A stretch of 64,000 nt of DNA from Chitinophaga pinensis (GTDB lineage: Bacteria > Bacteroidota > Bacteroidia > Chitinophagales > Chitinophagaceae): assembly GCA_945862385.1 (NCBI GenBank), contig CAMAXV010000003.1, forward strand, positions 62,001-126,000. Reading direction: 5' to 3'. Positions 27,586 through 36,193 of the stretch are shown one piece after another; within the stretch, counting starts at the first letter, position 1; each line of letters starts with the position of its first letter. Position numbers and translations under genes: made by a program. The notes under the pieces were generated by a model. It had not been told where the DNA came from. It did no database searches and saw only the letters and a list, made by a program, of their open reading frames with translations.

Positions 27586-28725
27586 ATGGCTGCGCTTCAA
27601 TTCAACGTAGAAAAAACTGATATCCAATCTAAGGCACGTGCCGGTAACATTATTACAGATCACGGCATCATCAAAACCCCCATATTCATGCCTGTAGGCA
27701 CCGCGGGAACGGTTAAAGCGGTTTCCCAGCAACAATTGAAAGAGGATGTGGGTGCTCAGATTATTTTAGGAAACACCTACCACTTATACCTCCGTCCAGG
27801 CCTTGAAGTACTTCGTTCAGCCGGCGGATTGCATGCCTTCAATGGCTGGGACAGACCGATATTGACTGATAGCGGCGGATACCAGGTTTTCTCACTTGCC
27901 GCCAACAGAAAAATAAGCGAAGACGGCGTAATGTTTCAAAGTCACATTGATGGCTCCAAACACCTGTTTACCCCGGAAAAAGCCATTGATATACAAAGAA
28001 CAATAGGTGCAGATATCATCATGGCATTTGATGAATGTCCACCCTACCCGAGCGACTATAAATATGTAAAATCATCCATGGAGCTAACCCATCGCTGGCT
28101 CGATAGGTGTTTCAGGCAGATGGAACAAACTGAACCTCATTATGGCTATACCCAAAACTTATTCCCGATAGTACAGGGAGGGACTGAAAAGGACCTGCGT
28201 AAGGCTTCCTGTGAATATATTGCTTCAAAAAATGCTGTGGGCAATGCCATTGGTGGATTGAGTGTGGGTGAACCAACAGCCATGATTCATGAGTACTGTG
28301 CCTTGTCATGTGAACACCTTCCCGAATCCAAACCACGGTATTTAATGGGCGTTGGCACGCCTGCAGACCTGTTGGAATGCATCGCAGCCGGAGTTGACAT
28401 GTTTGATTGCGTGATGCCCACCAGAAATGGCCGTAATGCCATGCTTTTCACAACAGAGGGAATCATAAATATTGATAACAAAAAATGGGAGACAGATAAC
28501 AGTGTACTCGATCCCGGACTAAACAATAACATTTCCGGCTACTACTCAAAAGCATACCTCAGGCATCTTACAAAAAGCAAAGAAATACTTGGATTAACCA
28601 TCGCCAGTATTCAAAATCTGGCTTTTTACCTGTGGCTTGTAACCGAAGCAAGAGAAAAAATCATTTCAGGTGAATTTTACTGCTGGAAAGAATCAATGCT
28701 CCCCCGGATTATGAAGCGACTTTAG
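27586..28725 (+). CDS. tgt: queuine tRNA-ribosyltransferase
   Basis: A 379-residue Tgt. The active-site segments are present: LTDSGGYQVFSL around 91-102 (substrate Asp), MAFDECPP with the Asp that opens the base exchange, GGLSVGEP, and MFDCVMPTRNGRNA with the nucleophile Asp. It swaps guanine 34 for preQ1 in tRNAs with GUN anticodons. Odd point: the usual zinc motif Cys-x-Cys-x2-Cys...His near the C-terminus is not there. At residues 313-321 the sequence reads NNNISGYYS and the distal His is Gln343. The surrounding YSKAYLRHL helix is intact, so the fold is probably kept. The TATCTTG box lies 4 bases before the ATG. Confidence 0.94.
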   Translation: MAALQFNVEKTDIQSKARAGNIITDHGIIKTPIFMPVGTAGTVKAVSQQQLKEDVGAQIILGNTYHLYLRPGLEVLRSAGGLHAFNGWDRPILTDSGGYQVFSLAANRKISEDGVMFQSHIDGSKHLFTPEKAIDIQRTIGADIIMAFDECPPYPSDYKYVKSSMELTHRWLDRCFRQMEQTEPHYGYTQNLFPIVQGGTEKDLRKASCEYIASKNAVGNAIGGLSVGEPTAMIHEYCALSCEHLPESKPRYLMGVGTPADLLECIAAGVDMFDCVMPTRNGRNAMLFTTEGIINIDNKKWETDNSVLDPGLNNNISGYYSKAYLRHLTKSKEILGLTIASIQNLAFYLWLVTEAREKIISGEFYCWKESMLPRIMKRL

Positions 28726-28764
28726 TGGTGAAGACAATCATAATAACGGCTGATTCAGGTTCGC

Positions 28765-30831
28765 TCACAATGAAAGAACACAACCTAGCTGCATATTTCT
28801 TTCAGGAGATGGATTATAATACCTGCCTCCGAACGCATTGAGGTCGTTACCCAGACTGTAATTGATGTTTCCAATGTTATCCAATAACAAGAATACCGAT
28901 GTTCTGACCTTTTTGAGTTTTCCATTCCAGCTCAGCTTTCCAGCCCATAGCCTGTATAGATCAGCATAAACAGTATTGGCATCTGTAAGAGGAATTCGGC
29001 CTGCGTAACTGAAATTCACATTAAGTTCAAGCCTTTTCAAAAAACCAATCTGAGCTGTAAGACCATATAACTCATCTGGAATTCCAGCTATTCTTTTGCC
29101 AGAAAAATCTGTTCCGGCTGAAACATATTGTCCAAAGCTAAAGTCATTGAGCGTGAGTGATTGTGTGCACTGAATCCTTTGAAAAAAGCTTCCTGTTGGC
29201 CTGTTCAGGAGTAAAATCGACAATTCACCTTCAAACCCTTTTTGAATTGTACTGCCCGCATTGACAAAAAATTCAGCACCTGCAGAATTGGTTTGCCTGA
29301 CTATGGCATCTTTCAGGTTGAATTGAAAAAATGCTGCAGTTAGCTGTATTTTCCCCTGATTCGTTAACCACTTCATCCCAACTTCTTTATTCCACCCGTA
29401 TTCTGCTTGCAATCCGCTGTAGAGTCCGCCCGCACTTGGTCTTATTTCAGCAATACCCGGAGCAGAATACCCTTTTGATACTTGTCCATAAAAACCTAAC
29501 CCATTCCAAGGTTCAAACATCAGTGCAACCCTGGGTAATAACTGCTGTTTAAAATTAACGGGCACTTTCCCATTTGCAGGTAATCCTGTTGTGCGTTCGA
29601 TACTGTAGGTAAAATTATTCAAGCTAAGCCCTGTTTGCAGTTGGATCATCTTTAAGGGCGACCAGTTAAGTTGTGTAAACAAAAACTGTTGGCGGGCAAT
29701 AACCTCATCTCTAACCAGGCTACCGGTTGCAACTCCTTGTTTATTGCCTGTACTGTCTATCCGGTATCCACCGCGTTGTATTTCAAAACCACTGACCCAT
29801 TGTAAAGGCATGGCTCCTTTTTGCTCATAAACAACCTTCGTTCTCAGTCCAACATTAGATTCATTTCTTTTCTCATAGTTGCTGATAAACGGATTTTTAA
29901 AGCTGGTAAATCCGGATGTAATGGAAGAAACCATTTGCCATTTTTCCCCCATCTTATAGCTATTGGTAAAGCCTAAAAGTGCAGTTTGATTGAAGATGGC
30001 CGTTTTTTGCGCCTCGGCGGAAGGAAATATACCGGCTGCGGGTCTTGCCTGTCTGGGGTTGGCATTTCGCTGACTTAGGTTCAATCCGCCGGGTGTTTCA
30101 TATTCAAGATCTGTCAGTAAAACCATCAACTCAGAACTCATCTTAGAAGCAGTCTGGGTTTTGAGTCTTAATAAGACATTATCTTTTCGCAAAGCGCTTT
30201 GATCCCGGAAACCTTTTGCCTGGGAATGTCCCTGAGCAATGGAGAAGGTTATACTTTTCTTATTCAGCTGATATTGAACAGATTCATTCAGGGTACCAAA
30301 TCTTCCTCCGCTGATCATTCCTCTGAAAGCTGAAGTGTCTGTTGAAAAAGCAGGCAATAAATCACTTCCGCCAAGCAAAACTGCACCACCTGTTCCTGCT
30401 CCGTACATACTACCTGCAGGTCCTTTTATCACTTCGGCCTGCCCGATCATGTTGGCGTCAAGCAAATTGATGTATGTGTTCCCACCGGCATCTGTTAAGA
30501 GGAAATCATCCAGATACACCTTGATATTCCTTACACCAAACGGCGAACGCAAGAGGCTGCCCCGAATGGATAGTCGGTAACTCCCAGGGGAACGCTCCTC
30601 CATCCTAACCCCTGCAATCTGATTGAGTGCAGGCAAGAGGCTGTAGGTTGAAACGGCTTGAAGTGATTTACGATTCAGGTAACTGACTGCCGCAGGAATT
30701 TTTAAGGTACCTGCATTGGTTTCATAGCCTTTCAGAACTATACCTTGCATTGAAAGAACTGAGTCGGCAGTTTCCTGAGCTGTCACAGATTTGCAAAGCA
30801 ACAATAAAACAAATAGTTTACGCCTCACCAT
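28765..30831 (-). CDS. TonB-dependent outer-membrane receptor
   Basis: I take the ATG at 30831 because it begins a signal peptide (MVRRKLFVLLLLCKSVTAQ). A longer frame from 30882 would run through the terminator of pdhB. The 688-residue protein has a TonB-box-like start, a plug domain (about 40-150, with GVRMEERSPGSYRLSIRGSLLRSPFG and a GPAGSMYGAGTGGAVLL motif) and a 22-strand barrel ending in QLGCVLSL. No carboxypeptidase-like N-terminal extension and no SusD partner gene are present, so it is more likely a siderophore/metal/vitamin-type receptor than a glycan receptor. The substrate is unknown. Confidence 0.9.
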   Translation of the reverse strand: MVRRKLFVLLLLCKSVTAQETADSVLSMQGIVLKGYETNAGTLKIPAAVSYLNRKSLQAVSTYSLLPALNQIAGVRMEERSPGSYRLSIRGSLLRSPFGVRNIKVYLDDFLLTDAGGNTYINLLDANMIGQAEVIKGPAGSMYGAGTGGAVLLGGSDLLPAFSTDTSAFRGMISGGRFGTLNESVQYQLNKKSITFSIAQGHSQAKGFRDQSALRKDNVLLRLKTQTASKMSSELMVLLTDLEYETPGGLNLSQRNANPRQARPAAGIFPSAEAQKTAIFNQTALLGFTNSYKMGEKWQMVSSITSGFTSFKNPFISNYEKRNESNVGLRTKVVYEQKGAMPLQWVSGFEIQRGGYRIDSTGNKQGVATGSLVRDEVIARQQFLFTQLNWSPLKMIQLQTGLSLNNFTYSIERTTGLPANGKVPVNFKQQLLPRVALMFEPWNGLGFYGQVSKGYSAPGIAEIRPSAGGLYSGLQAEYGWNKEVGMKWLTNQGKIQLTAAFFQFNLKDAIVRQTNSAGAEFFVNAGSTIQKGFEGELSILLLNRPTGSFFQRIQCTQSLTLNDFSFGQYVSAGTDFSGKRIAGIPDELYGLTAQIGFLKRLELNVNFSYAGRIPLTDANTVYADLYRLWAGKLSWNGKLKKVRTSVFLLLDNIGNINYSLGNDLNAFGGRYYNPSPERNMQLGCVLSL

Positions 30832-30846
30832 AACAGCATTTGTAGA

Positions 30847-30873
30847 CAAAAAAAAGCCCGGATAAACCGGGCT
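30847..30873 (-). terminator. Rho-independent terminator behind pdhB
   Basis: A 7-bp G+C-rich stem (AGCCCGG/CCGGGCT, loop ATAAA) at 30855-30873 is followed by eight T on the minus strand, 16 bases behind the pdhB stop. Confidence 0.88.
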
Positions 30874-30888
30874 ATTAATCAAATTTCA

Positions 30889-31875
30889 TTATCTAACAAG
30901 GTACATGACTTCTTTAACCAGTCTGACAGTTCTGGCTACGTCAGGCAGGTATGCTGCTACCAGATTGGGTGCGTAATGCATAGGTGCATCAGCAGCTGTT
31001 ATCCTGCGGATAGGGGCATCAAGAAAATCAAATCCTTCTTTCTGAATCCTGTAAGTAATTTCTGATGACACTGAAGCAAAAGGCCATTGTTCTTCTACAA
31101 TAACAAGCCTGTTGGTCTTCTTGACACTTTCGAGAATAGTCATCCAGTCTAGCGGACGTATTGTTCTCAGGTCAATTACCTCAGCACTTATCCCCTCTTT
31201 TTCAAGTTCTTCGGCCGCACCTAAAGCCACTTTCATCATTTTGTTGAAAGAGACAATGGTTACATCGCGACCGGCACGTTTCACATCAGCCTTTCCTATT
31301 GGAATGAGATACTCTCCTTCAGGAACTTCACCTTTGTCGCCATACATAACCTCACTCTCCATGAAAACTACAGGATCATCATCACGGATTGCGCTTTTCA
31401 GCAATCCCTTGGCATCATATGGATTTGATACTGAGATGACTTTCAAGCCTGGGATGTTGGCATACATACTCTCAAAAGCGGTTGAGTGCTGTGCCCCTAA
31501 TTGACCGGCTGAACCATTGGCACCCCTGAAAACAATCGGGCAGCCTACCTGTCCACCACTCATAGCCAGCATTTTGGATGCTGTATTGAGAATCTGATCC
31601 AGCGGCAATACTGCGAAGTTCCAGGTCATGTATTCAACAATTGGCCTGAGTCCGTTTTGCGCAGCTCCAACAGCAACTGCAGTAAAACCAAGCTCTGCGA
31701 TGGGGGTATCTATAATACGCTTTGGACCGAATTCATCCAGCATACCCTGGCTTACCTTATAGGCTCCATTGTATTCAGCGACTTCTTCCCCTAGCAGAAA
31801 TACCCTCTCATCTCTTCTCATTTCTTCCTGCATCGCCTCTCTGAGGGCTTCACGAAAAGCAACAATTCTTGCCAT
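30889..31875 (-). CDS. pdhB: pyruvate dehydrogenase E1 component, beta subunit
   Basis: A 328-residue E1-beta of the alpha2beta2 2-oxo acid dehydrogenase type: FLLGEEVAEYNGAYKVSQGM, the thiamine-diphosphate contact GFTAVAVGAAQNGLRPI with the conserved Glu ahead of it, GGQVGCPIVFRG, the DLRTIRPLDW segment and VEEQWPFASV. It decarboxylates pyruvate with the alpha subunit (not in the window) and feeds acetyl-CoA into the TCA cycle. The length is normal. It is read alone between two terminator hairpins, so its partner genes lie elsewhere. Confidence 0.93.
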   Translation of the reverse strand: MARIVAFREALREAMQEEMRRDERVFLLGEEVAEYNGAYKVSQGMLDEFGPKRIIDTPIAELGFTAVAVGAAQNGLRPIVEYMTWNFAVLPLDQILNTASKMLAMSGGQVGCPIVFRGANGSAGQLGAQHSTAFESMYANIPGLKVISVSNPYDAKGLLKSAIRDDDPVVFMESEVMYGDKGEVPEGEYLIPIGKADVKRAGRDVTIVSFNKMMKVALGAAEELEKEGISAEVIDLRTIRPLDWMTILESVKKTNRLVIVEEQWPFASVSSEITYRIQKEGFDFLDAPIRRITAADAPMHYAPNLVAAYLPDVARTVRLVKEVMYLVR

Positions 31876-31923
31876 AGATTCGATTTAAAAGTGATGCAAA
31901 AGTATTGCAAGAAGCGGATTCAA

Positions 31924-31952
31924 ACAAATAAAAACCCCGCACCTGCGGGGTT
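31924..31952 (-). terminator. hairpin, probable terminator
   Basis: An 8-bp stem (AACCCCGC/GCGGGGTT, loop ACCT) at 31933-31952 with TTTTATTTG behind it on the minus strand. It is 219 bases past the pullulanase stop and 57 bases ahead of pdhB, so it ends a transcript that covers the whole gap. Confidence 0.65.
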
Positions 31953-32102
31953 GATATTTTTGGCGTTATATTCCACGTTGTCATGGTTTCATAGATTGGA
32001 CGCCATTGGTTTTTCCAGGATTGGAATTGGTTTTTGGTTTGGGATAATGGATATTGCTCTGTGATGTAAATATAAAAAGTGTTTATAATTTGATTCGGCA
32101 TC

Positions 32103-32119
32103 TGCGAAAACGTTTTCAG
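32103..32119. promoter_or_regulatory. palindromic operator-like site (LacI/CcpA style)
   Basis: GAAAACGTTTTC at 32106-32117 is a perfect 12-base palindrome. With its flanks it reads TGCGAAAACGTTTTCAG and resembles LacI-family operators. It lies in the 295-base gap between the pullulanase stop and pdhB. Apart from this site and the hairpin at 31933, I see no gene in the gap. Confidence 0.4.
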
Positions 32120-32170
32120 GAATTACGTATTTACACTTAAATTAATTAACGGTGTGCACGGACAAAACAG

Positions 32171-34198
32171 TTAATTCCTGAAGAGGATGGTTGCGCTGAG
32201 CGGACTGACACTGATGGTTTCCTGAACTTTACTGAACCCGAAATCAGGTGTAACCAATGCATTATCATGCGCAAAAATCTGCCAGCTGCCCGCTTGTAGC
32301 GGAATTTTAACAGGTTCAGTCCGGCTGTTATAGATAACCCTGATTTTCTTCCAGTCATCGCCAACAGATTCTCCATTGATGGTAAAGGATACCAAACCGT
32401 CTCCAACCTGTTCAAATGAAATATTGGATGCGATCTGGTCTGCAGTAACCATTCTGAAGGCAGGATGATTTCTTCGCATTGCAATGAGACCCCTTACAAA
32501 TTGAAACACATCTGAATTATCTGCCTTATCAAACCAGTTGATAGCATTGATGCTGTCTCCTGCATTGAAAGAATTTTCAACTCCTTTTTTTGATCTCAGG
32601 AACTCTGTACCGGCGTGCAGAAAAGAAATACCCTGTGATGTCAGCACAATTGAGAGTGCCAGCATATGCATTTTTCGCCTGAGTTCAGGAGAATCCCCGC
32701 TGTTTGAAATAGCAAGTTTATCCCACAAAACGTGGTTATCGTGACACTCACAATAACTCACCACCTGTCCGGGTTCCTTGGCATATGGCGCTTTGGAATA
32801 ATTCACTTTGGTATAGTCTACCTGAGGATGCTTACAGGCTGCAACAACACCAAACTTGATACTTTCCTCCATACCCGGCTTCCCCGATACAAAACCCTTG
32901 TCTTTGTGCTCGAATACGCTTCCTTTGATTCCATCCCTCAAATCATCACTGAATACGGCTATTTTATCTAGCTGATACGCATTTTTTTTCAGCGCCCTGA
33001 GTGAATCCGGAATAGGTGAACTTCCTGCTGTCCACCCCTCCCCGTACAGTAAAATATCAGGTTTAAGCTGGTGCAGCTCCTTTGAAATCAGGTTCATTGT
33101 TTCAATGTCATGTATACCCATGAGGTCAAACCTAAAGCCATCAATATGGTATTCTTCAACCCAGAATTTCAGGGACTCCAGCATGAATTTACGCATCATA
33201 GGCCGCTCACTTGCTGTTTCATTCCCACAGGCTGAAGCATTTGAGAATGAGCCATCAGCAGTTTGCCTGTAATAATAACCGGGAACAAGTTGGTTGAAAT
33301 AGGAATTCTCGGTTAGCATAGTATGGTTGTAAACAACATCCATGACAACCCTGAGACCTTTTTTGTGCATGGCCTGAATCATCTCTTTAAACTCCTTGAT
33401 ACGTGTAATGCCATCATCCGGATTTGATGAATAAGAGCCTTCCGGCGTATTGTAATTCAATGGGTCGTAACCCCAGTTATACTGAAGGCTATCTCGTTTA
33501 CTTTCATCAATACTGTAAAAATCGTAGGATGGCAGCAGGTGAATGTGCGTGACGCCCAGTTCCTGCAAGTGATCCAATCCGGTCTGAACTGCACCAATAT
33601 TCATGACGGCCACTTCGGTTAGTCCACTGAACTTCCCTTTGGCACCAACGGCTGAGGAAGCATCAATAGTTGCATCCCTCACGTGCAATTCATAGATAAC
33701 AGCATCTACCGGCAAACCACCTTTTCCTTCTGGCATTCCCTTTCTTGAGCTAAAAACAGGTGATTTATCAGCATCCCAACCAAACGGCCGGGTATCATTC
33801 ATATCGATAACAACAGCACGTTTCCCATTTGTTCCCACGGCTTTGGCATATGGATCTGGCACCTCTGCCAGCCATTTACCGTGCGTAAATATGCGGAAAA
33901 CATAATAACTGCCTTTCAGGTTTCCGCTTACAAATGCCTTCCAAGTGCCATTTTCAGACTTGGAAAGCGGAACAACTGACTTTCTGTCGCTGCCAAGTGA
34001 AGAACCATAAAAAATCAGTTCCGCTTTTTCAGCTGACGGGCTCCAGATTTTAAAATGGGAACCCTTGGGAGTATAGATCAATCCAAGATCATTTCCCCTG
34101 TACTCGGGGTACAATTCATTGTTAAAAAACTGTCCGAATCCTAAACCACTTGTAAGCATAAATAAAACTATGCACAGCATTTTTGGCAGAGATGACAT
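32171..34198 (-). CDS. pulA: type I pullulanase (glycoside hydrolase family 13)
   Basis: A 675-residue secreted GH13 enzyme with a signal peptide cleaved near GFGQF. A CBM48-like N-terminal domain (about 35-135, FKIWSPSAEKAELIFYG) comes first. The catalytic barrel has the pullulanase signature YNWGYDP at 240-246, region I DVVYNH at 287-292, the nucleophile Asp358 in GFRFDLM and the acid Glu387 in GEGW. A C-terminal beta domain follows. It hydrolyses alpha-1,6 branches of pullulan, glycogen or starch, probably in the periplasm. No susCD genes are adjacent. It starts 16 bases after the pckG stop, so cotranscription with pckG is likely. Confidence 0.93.
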   Translation of the reverse strand: MSSLPKMLCIVLFMLTSGLGFGQFFNNELYPEYRGNDLGLIYTPKGSHFKIWSPSAEKAELIFYGSSLGSDRKSVVPLSKSENGTWKAFVSGNLKGSYYVFRIFTHGKWLAEVPDPYAKAVGTNGKRAVVIDMNDTRPFGWDADKSPVFSSRKGMPEGKGGLPVDAVIYELHVRDATIDASSAVGAKGKFSGLTEVAVMNIGAVQTGLDHLQELGVTHIHLLPSYDFYSIDESKRDSLQYNWGYDPLNYNTPEGSYSSNPDDGITRIKEFKEMIQAMHKKGLRVVMDVVYNHTMLTENSYFNQLVPGYYYRQTADGSFSNASACGNETASERPMMRKFMLESLKFWVEEYHIDGFRFDLMGIHDIETMNLISKELHQLKPDILLYGEGWTAGSSPIPDSLRALKKNAYQLDKIAVFSDDLRDGIKGSVFEHKDKGFVSGKPGMEESIKFGVVAACKHPQVDYTKVNYSKAPYAKEPGQVVSYCECHDNHVLWDKLAISNSGDSPELRRKMHMLALSIVLTSQGISFLHAGTEFLRSKKGVENSFNAGDSINAINWFDKADNSDVFQFVRGLIAMRRNHPAFRMVTADQIASNISFEQVGDGLVSFTINGESVGDDWKKIRVIYNSRTEPVKIPLQAGSWQIFAHDNALVTPDFGFSKVQETISVSPLSATILFRN

Positions 34199-34213
34199 AT
34201 AAAATAGCTTGTT

Positions 34214-36058
34214 TTAATGTGTTTCCGGAGCGAGCGACCAGTGTTCGGGAGATCTCCACAATCCTGAAAGTAAAAGCTCTCGCATAAAGAAAAACTCTTT
34301 CGGTAGCCTGTCATACATCCTGGAAAATAGTTCTTCATGCGCAAGAATTTCCGTTTTCCATGCCTCCCTGTCAACTTCCATAACTGCGTCATACTGATCT
34401 GCTGTGAAGTTAAGGCTTCCCCAGTCAATATCCTCATATTTGGGAACCCAGCCAATGGGACTTTCTATGGAGACTACTTCACCATATACTCGTTCAACAA
34501 CCCATTTCAACATCCGCATGTTATCGCCAAAACCTGGCCAGATGAACTGCCCTTCTTTATTTTTCCTGAACCAGTTTACACCAAAAATCCTTGGGGGATT
34601 GGGGATATTTCTGCCCAGCTGAAGCCAATGATTAAAATAATCCGCCATATGATATCCGCAGAATGGAAGCATGGCAAAGGGATCCCTCCGAACTTTTCCT
34701 ACTTCCCCAAAAGCTGCGGCAGTTGTTTCTGAACCCATAGTAGCAGCCAGATAAACGCCAAAGTTCCAGTTAAAGGCCTGGTAAAGCAATGGTATGGTGG
34801 AGCTTCTCCTGCCACCAAAAATAAAGGCACTGATGGGAACGCCATTCGGATTTTCCCATTCAGCATCGATACTCGGACATTGATGTGCTGGAGCAGTAAA
34901 CCTGGCATTGGGATGCGCTACTGGCTTGCCCGATAAAGGATCATGCAGCTCTCCTTTCCAGTTATAAACTACAGGAGGTGTTTCTTTGGTTAACCCTTCC
35001 CACCACACATCTCCATCAGGCGTAATTCCTACATTCGTAAAAATGCTGTTTTTTGAAAGGGCAGCAATCGCGTTGGGGTTAGTCTTTTCATTGGTACCCG
35101 GTGCTACTCCAAAATACCCATATTCGGGGTTTATGGCATATAGTTTCCCATCCTTTCCAGGTTTTATCCAGGCAATATCGTCACCTACAGTCGTTACCTT
35201 CCATCCTTTCATCTCTTCAGGCGGAATCAACATAGCGAAATTGGTTTTTCCGCAGGCACTGGGAAAAGCAGCTGCAACATAGGTTTTCCTGCCCTTTGGA
35301 TCTTCCACACCAAGGATCAGCATGTGTTCAGCCAGCCAGCCTTCTTCTTTTGCCATGACTGATGCAATGCGCAGGGCAAAACATTTCTTACCCAAAAGCG
35401 CATTCCCACCATAACCCGAACCATAGGAAACAATGGCCCTGTCTTCAGGATAATGTACGATGTATTTCACCTCAGGATTGCAGGGCCAGGGAACATCTTT
35501 TTGTTCGGGTTGCAAGGGTGCCCCCAGGGAGTGCAGGCACTTGATATATTCCCCATCTTTTCCGAGTTGTTTTAAAACAGGCTCACCTACCCTTGTCATA
35601 ATATGCATGTTAACCACAACATAAGGGGAATCGGTAACCTGTATGCCAATCTTAGATAACGGTGAGCCAATTGGTCCCATACAAAAGGGAATAACATACA
35701 TGGTTCGCCCCTGCATGGCGCCCCTGAAAAGTTCTTTCATTTTAACTTTCATTTCACGGGGATCCACCCAGTTGTTGGTAGGACCAGCATCTTCTTTCCG
35801 CCTGCTGCAGATGAAAGTTTTGTCTTCTACCCTGGCCACATCACTTGGATCAGAATTACAGGCATAGCTGTTTGGCCATCTTTCCGCATTCAGCCTTTTG
35901 AATGTTCCATTGTTTACAAGCAATTCACAAAGTTCATCGTATTCCTGATTACTTCCGTTACACCAGTAAACTGAGTCAGGCAAACAAACCGCTGCCATTT
36001 CCGCTACAAATTTGTTCAGGTCTTCGTTTTGCGTCTTCACATTTTCAACTGTAATCAT
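34214..36058 (-). CDS. pckG: phosphoenolpyruvate carboxykinase (GTP)
   Basis: A 614-residue GTP-type PEPCK. The P-loop-like kinase motif is [12 protein letters not shown] at 265-276, with the reactive Cys269. [16 protein letters not shown], the lid and GTP segments ([23 protein letters not shown]) and the metal-binding VGDDIAW are present. It converts oxaloacetate to PEP in gluconeogenesis. Most Bacteroidota I know of carry the ATP-type enzyme, so the GTP-type is worth noting, though it is not rare. The -7-like TATTTTTG lies 17 bases upstream. The pullulanase gene follows at 16 bases. Confidence 0.95.
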   Translation of the reverse strand: MITVENVKTQNEDLNKFVAEMAAVCLPDSVYWCNGSNQEYDELCELLVNNGTFKRLNAERWPNSYACNSDPSDVARVEDKTFICSRRKEDAGPTNNWVDPREMKVKMKELFRGAMQGRTMYVIPFCMGPIGSPLSKIGIQVTDSPYVVVNMHIMTRVGEPVLKQLGKDGEYIKCLHSLGAPLQPEQKDVPWPCNPEVKYIVHYPEDRAIVSYGSGYGGNALLGKKCFALRIASVMAKEEGWLAEHMLILGVEDPKGRKTYVAAAFPSACGKTNFAMLIPPEEMKGWKVTTVGDDIAWIKPGKDGKLYAINPEYGYFGVAPGTNEKTNPNAIAALSKNSIFTNVGITPDGDVWWEGLTKETPPVVYNWKGELHDPLSGKPVAHPNARFTAPAHQCPSIDAEWENPNGVPISAFIFGGRRSSTIPLLYQAFNWNFGVYLAATMGSETTAAAFGEVGKVRRDPFAMLPFCGYHMADYFNHWLQLGRNIPNPPRIFGVNWFRKNKEGQFIWPGFGDNMRMLKWVVERVYGEVVSIESPIGWVPKYEDIDWGSLNFTADQYDAVMEVDREAWKTEILAHEELFSRMYDRLPKEFFFMRELLLSGLWRSPEHWSLAPETH

Positions 36059-36075
36059 GGTTAGAATTTAAAAAA

Positions 36076-36083
36076 CAAAAATA
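36076..36083 (-). promoter_or_regulatory. -7 box upstream of pckG
   Basis: TATTTTTG on the minus strand, 17 bases before the pckG ATG. No clear TTTG at -33. Confidence 0.35.
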
Positions 36084-36139
36084 CCACAATTTCAAACCGG
36101 GGCTGATTTAGGGTAATAAATAATCAGAATAGTTACCAT

Positions 36140-36170
36140 AAGTTTACTAAATCATTTTTTTTAGTAACTT
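36140..36170. promoter_or_regulatory. inverted repeat between pckG and the cytochrome cluster
   Basis: AAGTTTACTAAA and TTTAGTAACTT form an 11-bp inverted repeat with a one-base bulge around a T-rich loop. It lies 24 bases before the ATG at 36194 in a 135-base divergent gap. It could be an operator or an RNA hairpin in the leader. Confidence 0.35.
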
Positions 36171-36193
36171 CAGAACTCAAACGATGCATTATT

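Noticed and set aside
31850-32101. 83-residue reading frame in the gap upstream of pdhB
   Set aside because: Its end overlaps the pdhB start, it crosses the hairpin at 31933 and its composition shows no domain or signal.
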